64,000 nucleotides of DNA from Tridacna crocea. Lineage: Eukaryota > Mollusca > Bivalvia > Cardiida > Cardiidae. The position numbers were made by a program, and so were the translations under genes. The stretch spans positions 45,214,672 to 45,278,671 of the forward strand of contig OX031063.1 in NCBI GenBank assembly GCA_943736015.1, given 5' to 3'. This document shows positions 43,401-56,159 of the stretch, piece by piece. How positions within the stretch are numbered: position 1 is the first letter of the stretch; each line of letters opens with the position of its first letter. The notes under the pieces are model-generated. The model ran no database searches, was not told the origin of the DNA, and saw only the letters and a program-made list of their open reading frames with translations.

Positions 43401-46400
43401 TTCTATTTATGGCTTTTGACACTTAGTGAAAGATACTCTTTACCGATTTGTTTGTAACATTTAGATTTTTCATATGGTAAATGAACAGAAAAGAACAGTT
43501 TCTGTAGAACCCAGGTACCTTATGTTTTTGTATGAGTTAAGTGTGAAATTTGTCATTGTAAAGTTATTTAACAGCCATAATTAATATGAAAAAAGAATGT
43601 CACCACTTACCGGAGTGCTTTTTATCATCCCCAAAAGTATTATAGACGGATTTACCGATTGATTGAATGGCCGTTGACACGTCTTTTAAAATCATATTAG
43701 TCTTATGATGCCAATAGCTCAGATATTTAATAATATCTTGTGTTTCACTATTATTAGGCTAGGAATTATCTTGACCAAAGATGCTGCTATGAAAAACCCA
43801 GTTGTTCCACGAGGCCTGGTTGTTGTAGGTTCAATACCCAGTTGAAGCAATCTTTATTTCAGTTGATTTTTTGCCACACCCTTCTGATGCAAGTGAGAAA
43901 AGTCTGTGACTTGAAAAGAAAATTGTGTCAGTACTGGTGTAAGAAAGCCAGGAAAAACATGTCTAGGTGCAATCCTTGGTTACATATGCCAAACTCTACC
44001 ACTGAGCCATTGAAGACGAAGCATAAGGAGAGATACTGTTTTTGTGATGCCTATCCAACCTTCAGTGTGTCTGTTAAACTGTCTGTCAAGCTGCCTGACT
44101 ATTGCATACAGAAGTGTTCCCTTTAAAGTAGCCATAACGTATGTCATCATATTTGTTATGCAAAACCATTTTTATTTCGCCACAGACATAAATGAAATAC
44201 AACACAAACTATTTGAGGGAAGGACTATCCATTTTGAATACCTTGGTGATGTATCAGGTATCCTGGTTATTGATGTTGGAACGGTACCAGAACAGACTAT
44301 TGAACTTTATTTTGAAAATCCTCGACGATCAGGTGGAAAAGAGGGCGCGGTACAAGGAGTTGAGATTCATACAACCCAGGAGACCAGAGCTGCTGTCATT
44401 CAAATGGATGATTCTGAAGGTTGAGTTACTTTACTCAATTTGAGTCATACCGAAGGATCTTCTGTATTTATGACCTTGAGGAAGGAAGTTTTTGACATTG
44501 AGGGAAATTGAGAAATTGCTGTGTTGTTACTTGTGGAATAATAAATTTTCCAGTAATAATAAGTATAAGAACCCCTCATAGTTTCAAGAATTTTCTTTGT
44601 GTATTTCTTTTCATGATTTAATTTAAAAACCATCTGTAAACGTTTACAGAAAATTGATATTCTTTGTATGAATTTCTGGAAAAAAAACCCACCACAAAGA
44701 ATGGTTCAATGTCCTTTAAAGAGATTTCAGTAGATGTTTAGGGTACTATCACTTTGACTGCCTGTTTTCTACTCCTATTTAAAGGTAAATGATAGACTTT
44801 TTTTTAGACATAGTGACTCTTAAACATAAAAAAAGCTCTTTTTTCATTCTTACAAGTAGGACTTTTGAAAACTTTGTGATGACATGCATTTCCTCCTTAC
44901 CCCACAATTGGATCAACCCTTCCAAAAAGAGAAAATTATAGTTTGATTGTTACAGGAGACCACTCCTTCATGCATGGCTTTATCCCGGTTTTAGTACAAT
45001 ACCTAACTACTGCGTTAGGAAGAATTCTCTTTAGCTCAGTGGTTATGGTGCTGGCCTTTGGCACAGTCATTCTAGGTTCGTATCCTGCTTGGTTCCTGTA
45101 TTTCTGCTATGCATTGGTTCTTTTTTTTTCTTTGTTACGGACTTTGTAAGATAATCAACATTCTTTCTCTTGTTTACAAATACTTTAAAATTTGAACAGT
45201 TAAACATGTGTCAATTAGGTAAAAGTGTTGCATATCAGATGTTTTTTCTTACAGCTATAAGTGGCATTTTATCAAGACCAGACCATAAGATTTGTGGCCA
45301 GACGTTTGTGATTGAACCCTATTTTCCAAAGTTTCATGATTTTTTGCTGGAGCACATAAAGAATGCAAACCAGAGACAAAAGGGTAGGAATTAATTACTG
45401 TGATAATCAGTCACGCCAGAAGTCTTTCTTTATACGATAGTTTATGTACGTACATGTGTCCATTTTCAATGTAAAAGCATGTGTACATAATTATGTATTT
45501 AGTTTGTACCAAACAACCCTATGTTCCCATGAAATACAGGTCAACAGCATGTTTTTAGCTCACCTAAGCACAAAGTGCTCATGGTGAGCTTTTGTGATCG
45601 CCCAATGCCCGTCGTGCGTCGTTTGTCGTCGACAATTTCTTTAAAAATCTTCCCCTCCTAAACCATGGGCCCATCTTGATGAAACTTGGCAGGGATGTGC
45701 CTTGGGTGAAGCTCTACCAAAGGTGTTCAAGGTGATATCCCTGGGGTCAAAACTGGCCCCGCCCCGGGGGTCACAAATATGAAACTTAGGAACAAAGAAA
45801 GAAAATTTTAAAAATCTTCTTCTCTTAAACTAGAAGTCGAAGAGCTTTGATATTTGGTATGTAGCATTTCCTAGTGGACTTCTACCAAGATTGTTCATAT
45901 GATGCCCCTATGGTCAGAACTGGCCCTGCCCTGGGGGGTCACAAGTTTGAAACATAGGAACAAAGAAGGAAAACTTCAAAAATCTTCTCTGAAACTAGAA
46001 GGTGCAGATCTTTGATATTTTGTATGTAGCATCTCCTAGTGGAACTCTACCAAGATTGTTTATATGATACCCCTGGGGCCAAAACTTGCCCCGTCCCCGG
46101 GGTCACAAGTTTGAACCATAGGAACAAAGAAGGAAAATTTAAAAAAAAATCTCTAAAACTAGAAGGCGCAGAGCTTTGATATTTAGTATGTAGCATCTCC
46201 TGGTGGACCTCTACCAAGATTATTCATATGATGCCCCGGGAGTCACAAGTTTCAAATTTGGGGAACAAAGAAGGAAAACTTTAAAAATCTTCTTCTCTGA
46301 AACTACATGTAGTTGGTGCAGAGCTTTGATATTTGGTATGTAGCATTTCCTAGTGGACCTCAACCAAGATTGTTCATATGGTGCCCCTTGGGTAAAAACT

Positions 46401-49400
46401 GGACCCGCCCTGAGGGTCACAAATTTGATACATAGGAACAAAGAAGAAAAACTTTAAATTTCTTATTCTCTGAGACTAGAAGGCGTAGAGCTTTGATATT
46501 TGGTATGTCCATCTCTTAGTGGACTTCTACAAAGTTTCCTTATACTATACTCCTGGGGTCAGGGGGGTCAAAACTTGCCCTGCCCCAGGGGTCACAAGTT
46601 TGAAACATAGGAACAAATTTAAAATTCTACTTCTCTGAAACTAGAAGGCGTAGAGCTTTGATATTTTGTACATAGCATCTCCTAGTGGACCTCTACCAAG
46701 TTTTTTCTTGGTTAGTCCCTGGGGTCAAAACAAAGTGCTAGAAGTGAGCAATTGTGATCGCCCTTTGTCCGTCGTCAATCATCTGTCGTCCGTCAACAAT
46801 TTCTTTAAATATCTTCTACTCCTAAACCACTGGGCCAATCTTGATGAAGCTGGGCAGGGATGTTCCCATGGTAAAGCTCTACCAAAATTGTTCAAAGAAT
46901 TGAATTCCACCCATATTTCTGGTTGCCATGGCAACAAAAAGGAAAAAAATACAAAATCTTTGAAAATCTTCTTCTCTGAAACTAAAATGCGTAGAGCTTT
47001 GATATTTGGTATGTGGCATCTCCTAGTGCACCTCTACCAAGTTTATTCAAATGATACCCCTGATGTCAAAACTGGTCCCACCCCGAGGGACAAGTTTGAA
47101 CAAAGGAACAAAAAAGGAAAACTTTAAAAATCTTCTCCTCTAAAACTTAAAGGCATAAAGCTTTGATATATGGCCTGTTGCATCTCCTAATAGACCTCTA
47201 CCAAGTTTGTTCAAATGATGCCTATGGGGGTTGAAGCTGGCCCCACCCCGGGGGTCACAAGTTTGAGCATAGGAACAAGGAAGGAAAACTTTAAAAATCG
47301 TCTTCTCTGAAACTAGAAAGCGTAGAGCTTTCATATTGGCCTGTGGCATCTCCTAGTTGACCTCTACCTAGTTTGTTAAAAAATGCCCCTAGGGTCAAAA
47401 CTGACCCTGCCCAGGGGCTCACAATTTGAGCATAGGAACATAGAAGGAAACTTGATATTTGGTATGTGGCATCATCTAGCAAACCTCTACCAAGTTTTTC
47501 AGATGATGCCCCTGGGGTCAGAACTGGCCCCTCCCCGTGGACACAAGTTTGAGCATAGGAACAAAGAAGGAAAACTTTAAAAAATCTTCTCCTCTGAAAT
47601 TTGAAGGCGTAGAGCTTTGATATTTGGCCTGTGATATCTCCTAGTGGACCTCTACCAAGTTTGTTCAAATGATGCCTATGGGGGTTGAAGCTGGCCCCAC
47701 CCCGGGGGTCACAAGTTTTAGCATAGGAACAAAGAAGGAAAACTTTAAAAATCTTCTTCTCTGAAACTAGAAAGCGTAGAGCTTTCATATTGGCCTGTGG
47801 CATCTCCTAGTTGACCTCTACCTAGTTTGTTAAAAAGATGCCCCTAGGGTCAAAACTGACCCTGCCCAGGGGTCACAAGTTTGAGCATAGGAACATAGAA
47901 GGAAACTTGATATTTGGTATGTGGCATCCTCTAGCGAACCTCTACCAAGTTTTTCAGATGATGACCCTGGGGCCAAAACTGGCCCCACCCCTGGGACACA
48001 AGTTTGAGCATAGGAACAAAGAAGGAAAACTTTAAAAATCTTCTTCTCTGAAATTTGAAGGCGTAGAGCTTTGATATATGGCCTGTGACATCTCCTGGTG
48101 GACCTCTACCTAGTTTGTTCAAATGATGTCCCTTGGACCAAAACTGGCCCTGCCCGGGGGTCACAAGTTTGAGCATAGGACAAAGAATGAAATCTTTAGA
48201 AATCTTCTCCTCTGAAACCAGATGGCATAGAGCATTGATATTTGGTATGTGGCATCTCCTAGCGAACCTCTACCAAGTTTGTTCAAATGATGCCCCTGGG
48301 GTCAAAACTGGCCCCTCCCCGAGGGACACAAGTTTGAGCATGCGAACAATGAAGGAAAACTTTAAAGATCTTCTCCTCTAAAACTTGAAGGCGTAGAGCT
48401 TTGATATTTGGCATGCAGCATCTCCTAATGGACCTCTACCCAGTTTGTTCACATGATGACCTTAGGGTTAAAACTGGCCCCACCCCGGGGATTACAAGTT
48501 TCAACAAACGAACAACGAATGAAAACTTTAATATTCTTCTTCTCAAAAACTAAAAGGCATAGAGCGTTGATTATTGGTATGTAGCATCTCCTAGTTGACC
48601 TCTACCAAGTTTCTTCATATGATGCCCTTGGGGTCAAAACTGGCCTAGCTGGGTATATAAGTTTGTACACAGAAACAAAGAAGGAAAACTTAAACAATTT
48701 CTTCTCTGAAACTTGATGGCGTAGACCTTTGATGTAAAGCTGTAGTCAAAGGTGAGCGCTCAAGGGCCAATGGCCCTCTTGTTTGTTTTCCCTAATATTT
48801 TCATCTTGTTTACAGTTGAATTCCATCATTTAAAATTTGTGTCTGCAAACGCCATCAAATTTAAAAGTCTCATTTTGACAATTTGGTAAGGATAAAATCA
48901 CGACAAAAGCCCCCTTAGTAAAAAGGTATTTCAGTTGTCAAGCCAGACATACATACCAGAAAATGGCATCGCATACGAAGACAAAGAGCGTTTATTTCAG
49001 TTTAATTCTATCTTACATTTCGCTCTAGGTTAATTATACCAAATTTTTTCCCGAACTTTCTCATCAATTCGAATAGTATTGGTAGCGTACCCAGAAAAAA
49101 TATTTAAAATAATGTCATATTTATGAGAAATCGAGAAGTAAAATTGATGCAAATATGTTCGTTCCATGTTTGGTCACAGCATTTCAAATAAAAATACATT
49201 GTAAGTTACTGTCAACAACATTTATGATGTTAAAACGGGCATAGATTTTTTGACATTTCGTCAGTATATAATAGAATTTGACGGCAGACTATAGGAAAAG
49301 GATTTACAATTTAACCCCTTATCACCCAGAACCATTCTTTATCAATCTTGAAGAAGGAGACTTTTGAAAACATTTATCTCTTTTCTTGGGTGTTTTCTAC

Positions 49401-52400
49401 CCTTTCAAAGACAAATCTTATCACTGGAACAAAGGTAAACGTAAATAATATGCTGATTGTGAAGATATAGATCAGATTGCAAATAGTATGCAGCCTAGTC
49501 TTGGATTAAAACGATCAGCTCCTTACATTTTTAAGCATACTAACATTAGATATAAAGATCTTATTTCTATTCTGCTCTGTTTTAGAAGTTCAGCTTAAAA
49601 GGCTACTTATCTTAAATCAATTTTAGCTGAAATATGTAAATCTATTGCACTGTACTTATACTCCAAAAGTCGGACTTAAAATTAGTTATAATCCTTGTGT
49701 AAATACATGTTAGTGAAAGCATCTTTAAAGGTATTGAGTAAGAATATTGATTTAACCACCACGGATCCGTGTATTCTAGCTACCAATATTTATATATAAT
49801 ATATATTCCGTCAAGAAACGTGGCTCTGGTGAAAGGGGGCTACTTGCACTATGCAGAAATGAAGGAATTCTTAAAAATTATTCTTCTCTGAAACCGCTGG
49901 TCAGATTTTGAAATAATTTCACAGGGATATTCTTTGGGTGACCCTCTTCAAAAGTTGTTCGCGAAATTTTTAACTGTCAAGAAATATGGCTCTGGGGATG
50001 GGGGGCTACTTGCACTATAGGGACATGAAGAAATTCTTGAAAATTCTTTTTCTCTGAAACCGATGGTCCGATTTTGAAATAATTTCACAGAAATGTTCTT
50101 TGGATGAACCTTTTTAGAAAGTGTTCGTGAAATTTTGATCAGTCAAGAAATGTGACTCTGGTGAAAGGGGGCTGCTTGCACTATAAGAAAATGAAGGAAT
50201 TCTTAGAAATTCTTCTTCTCTGAAACTGTAGGTCAGATTTTGAAAAAAATTCACAGAGACGTTCTTTGGGTGAGCCTTTTCTAAAATTGTTTGTGAAATT
50301 TTGATCTGTCAAATAACATGGCACTGGTGAATGGTTGCTACTTGCACTTTTATGGAAGTGAAGAAATTCTTGAAAATTCTGCTCCTCTGAAACCGCTGGT
50401 CAGATTCTGTAATAATTTCACAGAAATGTTCTATGGATGACCCTTTTCAAAATTTGTCTGCAAAATTTTGATACCTCAAGAAACATGGCTCTGGGAAATG
50501 GAGGCTAGAAGTTTGCACTATATGGCCATGAAGAAATTCTTTGAAATTCTTCTCTGAAACGCAAATCAGATTTTGAAATAATTCAAAAAAATGTTCCTTC
50601 GGTAACCCTTTTTAAACATTGTTCACCAAATGCTGATTTGTCAAGAAACATGGCTCTGGTGAATATGGGCTACTTGCACTATATGGTCATGAAGAAATTC
50701 TTAAAAATTCTTTTTCTCTCGAACGGTGGGTCAGATTTTGAAATAATTTCGCAGACATGTTCCTTCGGTGACCCTTTTTAAAATTTGTTCGTGAAATTTT
50801 GATTCGTCATGAAAAATGGCTCTGGTGAATAGGGGCTACTTGCTCTAAATCGAAATGAAGAAATTCTTGAAATTTCTTTCTTCTCTCAAACAGCTGGTCA
50901 GATTTTAAAATCATTTCACAGGGATGTTCTTTGGGTGACCCTTTTCAAAATTGTTCGTGAAATTTTTATCCGTCAAGAAACATGGCTCTGGGGAACAGGG
51001 GCTACTTGCACTATAAAGATATGGAGAAATTTCTTCAATATTATTATTCTCTGAAACGGCCTGTCAGATTTTGAAATAATTTCACAGAGATGTTCCTTGG
51101 ATGACCCTCTTCAAAAGCTGCTCGCGAAATTTTGATCCGTCAAGAAACATGGCTGTGGTGAATGGGGGCTACTTGCACTATACGGAAATGAAGGATTTTT
51201 TTAAAAAATCTCCTTCTCTGAAACGGCTGGTCAGATTTTATAATAATTTCACAGACATTTTCCTTGGTTGACTCTTTTCAAAACATGTTTGCGAAATTCT
51301 GATTCGTCAAGAAACATCGCTCTGGGGAATGGGGGCTACTTGCACTATAGGGACATGAAACAAATATTGAAAATTCTTCTTCTCTGAAACCGATGGTCAG
51401 ATTTTAAAATAATTTCACAGACATGTTCCTTGCGTCACCCTTTTCAAAAAGTGTTCGTGTAATTTTGATCGGTCAAGAAATGTGGCTCTGATGAATAGGG
51501 GCTACTTGCACTATACAGAAATGAAGGAATTCTTAGAAATTCTTCTTCTCTGAAACCGTTGGTCAGATTTTGAAATAATTTCACAGAGATATTCTTTTGG
51601 TGACCATTTTCAAAACTGTTCGCGAAATTTTTATCCGTCAAATAACATGGCTCTGATGAATGTGAGCTACTCGCACTATACGGAAATGAAGAAATATTTA
51701 AAAATTCTTCATCTCTGAAACCATTGGTCAGATTTTGAAATAATTACCTAGAGATATTCTTTTGGTGACCTTTTTCAAAAATTGTTTGCGAAATTTTGAT
51801 CCGTCAAATAACATGGCTTTGATGAATGTGGGCTACTCGCACTATTCGGAAATGAAGAAATATTTAAAAATCATTCTTCTCTGAAACCATTGGTCAGATT
51901 TTGAAATAATTTCAAAGAGATGTTCCTTGGTTGACCCTTTTCAAAAACTGTGCTGATTCGTCAAACAACATGGCTCTGATGGGGGGGGGGGGGCACTTGC
52001 ACGATATGGACATGAAGAAATTCTTAAAAATTCTTCTTCTTTGAAACGGGTGGTCAGATTTTGAAAGAATTTCACAGAAATGTTTCGTGGGTGACCCTTT
52101 TCAAAAATTGTTCCCGAAAATGGGATCCATCGAGAAACATGGCTCTCACGGCAGTGGGCTTTTACATCATATGGACATGAAGAAATTCTTAAAAAGTCTT
52201 CTTCTCTGAAACGACTGGCCAGATTTTGAAATGATTTCACAACAATGTTCTTCGGGTGACTGAAAAATAGTTAGGACAATTTCTGAACATGGAAAAATAA
52301 CAGCCAATTGTTTGCACTTGCATGTGGTGCTCTTGTTCGACGTAACATATTTAGCCACAATCGAGCATGTGCTCTTCTTTAGCAAGTAAACCACCCAACA

Positions 52401-55400
52401 AAAAGACACACATCTTCAAGCAAGCATTTGGTGAGGGATGGCTATATCAACATGGCTCTTGTCTAGAATATGAGAATATGGGCCCTTGATATTGACAGCA
52501 AAGGCTTGAAGCCATTGTCAGCTGTGTGCAATCTTGATTTTTTAGCAGTTAAAGATCAACTTCTTGAGCTGGGTCCTACCTATAGCTTGAACGTAGTTAG
52601 TGAAGGCTAGTGAAGGTTGCACTTTGGTCAGCTAGATGCTACCTATTGATTAATTAGATACTGGAGGTGAAGGCTCCATTCCTTTTATGTTAGCTGGATT
52701 CAACATTAAGCTTGGACTTGGTAGACAAGGCTCCACTCTTTGTGTACTGTATGATATACGAAATCATGTAAGGGAGAAATATACTATTAGGTCTGCCTAT
52801 TTGATTGGGTAAGGACAATATTCTAAGGAGGCATCCAGTGCTTCCATTTGATTTCATAAGTAGCCTCAAGAGCAGCTAATCTGTGCATGAGATTTATGAC
52901 TAAAATTCATTCTTGATATTTTTGTTTCCAATCTTTTGCCAGGAAAAATCAATGATAGCAGATCAACGATTTCAACCAATGTCACACAGTTAGCCGCAGA
53001 AGCGACATCAAATTCAGAATCTCCTGAAGTATTCAAAGACTTTGTAGCTGTTGGAGCAATGAAAACCACAGAAAATGTACAAAGCAAACCTATCTTTAAT
53101 CCACCAGTTTTACAAAAAGAAGTTGACAGCATACTAGTATCTGCTCCTTTGGACAAGCAACTTCAACTACCCGCACCGAGCAGTGAAAAGATAATAATTC
53201 CATCATCCACACCAAACAACAACAAGTTACGTGTGTTCATTGATGACAATGAAGAAACACCAACAGATACAGATCTGTCCTTAAAACACAAGCAAGACCA
53301 TATTGCTGGATTGTCAGCTGATGATAATACACAAGCCAAAGGAAGGTGGACTACTCACGCAAGATTTTCTAATCAAGAAACATTATCTTCGGAAGAACAA
53401 ATTCAACATACTGTTGTAAACCTGCAAAACATTAACCTTACCAAGGTCATTTTACTTAAAATTGGAGGTATTAACCGGCAGTGTAAAAGTAAAAATATGA
53501 GTGTTGATATTTCTTTGCAAGAAAGACCACCTTCTGTGATTTTGAAGGGCATTGATAGGAATGAGCTGTCAATTGTTGAAGATAGAATTCATGAGATGCT
53601 TTCTTGTGTGAAGCAGAAATCTGTGAAAGTGAGTCCAAAAGAAAAGGGGTATTACTTAGGCAGACCAACAATCAAAGATTTCCTCAGAAAGAAATCTAGA
53701 GAAGAGAAAGTTCCAGTTGCGTTTGAAATGAACGTGGAAAACATGGAGTTGACCTTATATGCATATCATTTCAAAGCAATAGAGACAGGAGTGCAACTTT
53801 TAAATCAATCCTTTACTAAAGAAACTATCAGTCTAACAAAAGCCCAAGTCCAAGTTTTGCATTCTCAAGAATGGCATGATTTTAAGGATGAACAAAATTC
53901 TAAATTTACCATTCTGTATGAGATAGATGAAAAGATAATCATTGAGTCTACACTGATGAAGGAGAATATTGCAGACATTCGCAAAGCTGTTATTAACTTT
54001 TTCCAATCTTTTACACCTAGACATAAATCTGTGATGGAATTAAATGGAGGGCAGGCCAAATACTTCCAGACCTATATTCAAAAGGACCTAGAGGAATTCA
54101 TAAGGTATCATATTGCAAAACAATAACCCAGAAGGAAAACATGATTCTATTACCTGATATTACCGAACTCTGGATAAGGGACTCTCATTGTTCCTTTTTT
54201 TGACAACCCTGAAACCTCTGGCTTTTTTACCTACTTTTTGGAACAATAATATCAGATGAATAGGTGGTAATATGTGATTGGTCAAAATAAGCACATGTTT
54301 AATTGGTGGGACCCTGCAGGCTAATTTGCTTGCCCTTGACACTAATATACAAGTGCTTGTACATCTAATGGTTACCCTAGGACAAATATTAACATCATAT
54401 CAAACTAATATGACGTTGGATAAACCTTTTAGTATTTGGTAGTTTAATATTTTTCTCAGCTTTTCCCAAAAACCAAAAACTGTATATCTACATTTTTTAA
54501 ATTGACTAACGTCCTCAGCTATTGGGATTGGCCAGATGAGTACAAATACAGGTAGAGGTTATCTGCACAAGTACAAACAGTGCTGTAAGGTGATAGAGTG
54601 GCGATCACAGTGTTACAGTGTATATTATGTAAAATCTGTGCTTTTCAAAAAAGAAAAGAAATAAGGAAAAAGAATTAACAGCTGTCAAGTTTTTTTTTTA
54701 AATATGTCTTCATATTGCATCGCCTAAAAGATTTTACATGTTGACTTTCCACTTCCTCTTATGCAGGACACCTTTTCTATACGCCCGAAGGGTTGTATTA
54801 TGTTATACCCCCAGTCGTCCGTCCGTCCGTCTGTTAGCAATTTCTTGTGTGTGCAACTCCTCCTACAGTTTCCATGGGAATTGTTTGAAACTTGCCACAA
54901 TGAATCTCCATGATGTCTAGTTGTGCACCTGGGTCTTAGAATTTGGATCGCTGTTTGCGTTCTAAAATTATCTGCCCCTGATTTCTGAAATAATCAACTA
55001 TTCATTTTGAATTTTTGTCCAGGCCATAACTTCCATACTATAAAAGGTATCAACTTGAAACTACATACACTGATAGAACACATTATGGAAAAGTGCAGTG
55101 CACATGAACCATAACTCTGCAACCGTTATTTTTTAAGTTACTGCCCTTTGTTAATTTTCAGTTTGAATTTTTGTCCAGGCCATAACTTCTAAACTATAAG
55201 AGCTATTAACTTGGAACTTCATACACTGATAGAACTTATTGTGGAGAACTGCACTGCACATGAACCATGACTCTGCTACCTTTATTTTTTGAGTTATTGC
55301 CCTTTCTTTATTTTCAGTTTGAATTTTGTCCAGGCCATAACTTCCAAACTATAAAAGCTATTAACTTGGAACTTTATACACTGATAGAACACATTATGGA

Positions 55401-56128
55401 GAAGTGCACTGCAGATGAATCATAACTCTGCCACCTTTATTTTTTGAGTTATTGCCATTTGTTAATTTTCAGTTTGAATTTTTGTAAAGACCTTAACTTC
55501 CAAACTTCAAAATCCATCATCTTGAAACTTCAAAGACTAATAGAACACATTATGAAGAAGTACATTGCACAAGAACCATAACTCTGCCATTCTTTTTTTT
55601 GAGTTATTGCCCTTTGTTAGTTTCCACTTTGAACTTTCGTCTGGGCCATAATTTCTAAAATATAAAAGATATGATCTTGGACATTCAAAGACTGATAGAA
55701 CACCTTGTGATTAAGAGCAAATCACAAAACTTGTAACTTTGCCACCTTTATGTTTTTAGTTATTGCCCTTTAATATTTTTCACATATCATGGAGAATAAC
55801 TACTCTTCATTCATGGCCCATCCGTCGATGCAACTCATTTCACTGTCAAGCCCCTTCGGGCGTATATGCGCCGCTCTGCGAAGCTCTTGTTAAAGATATC
55901 TCTTGCCTGTTGTTCAGGTTTTAAAATTACCAATATTTTCTTGATTTCAGGAAAATAAAGCGATTTTTTTTCCCAAAACATTTTATAAACACTGTCAGAA
56001 AAATCTGCAAGCATTTGCATTATCGTCATTAGTGTGATTAAGAACCATCTCGATTTTTAGAAAAAGAATTCTTTTTTAAGCGTTTTTTTACTTTTGTTTG
56101 TTTCCAGGATAGAAAGATAGGTACATAC

Positions 56129-56159
<31 letters not shown>

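Noticed and set aside
45032-45085. Functional tRNA gene
   Set aside because: A and B boxes are good, but no paired acceptor or anticodon stem could be drawn; better explained as a SINE head.
52866-54059. Minus-strand frames opposite the large gene 2 exon
   Set aside because: Shadows of the plus-strand coding frame, which has domain-like character and correct splice phase.
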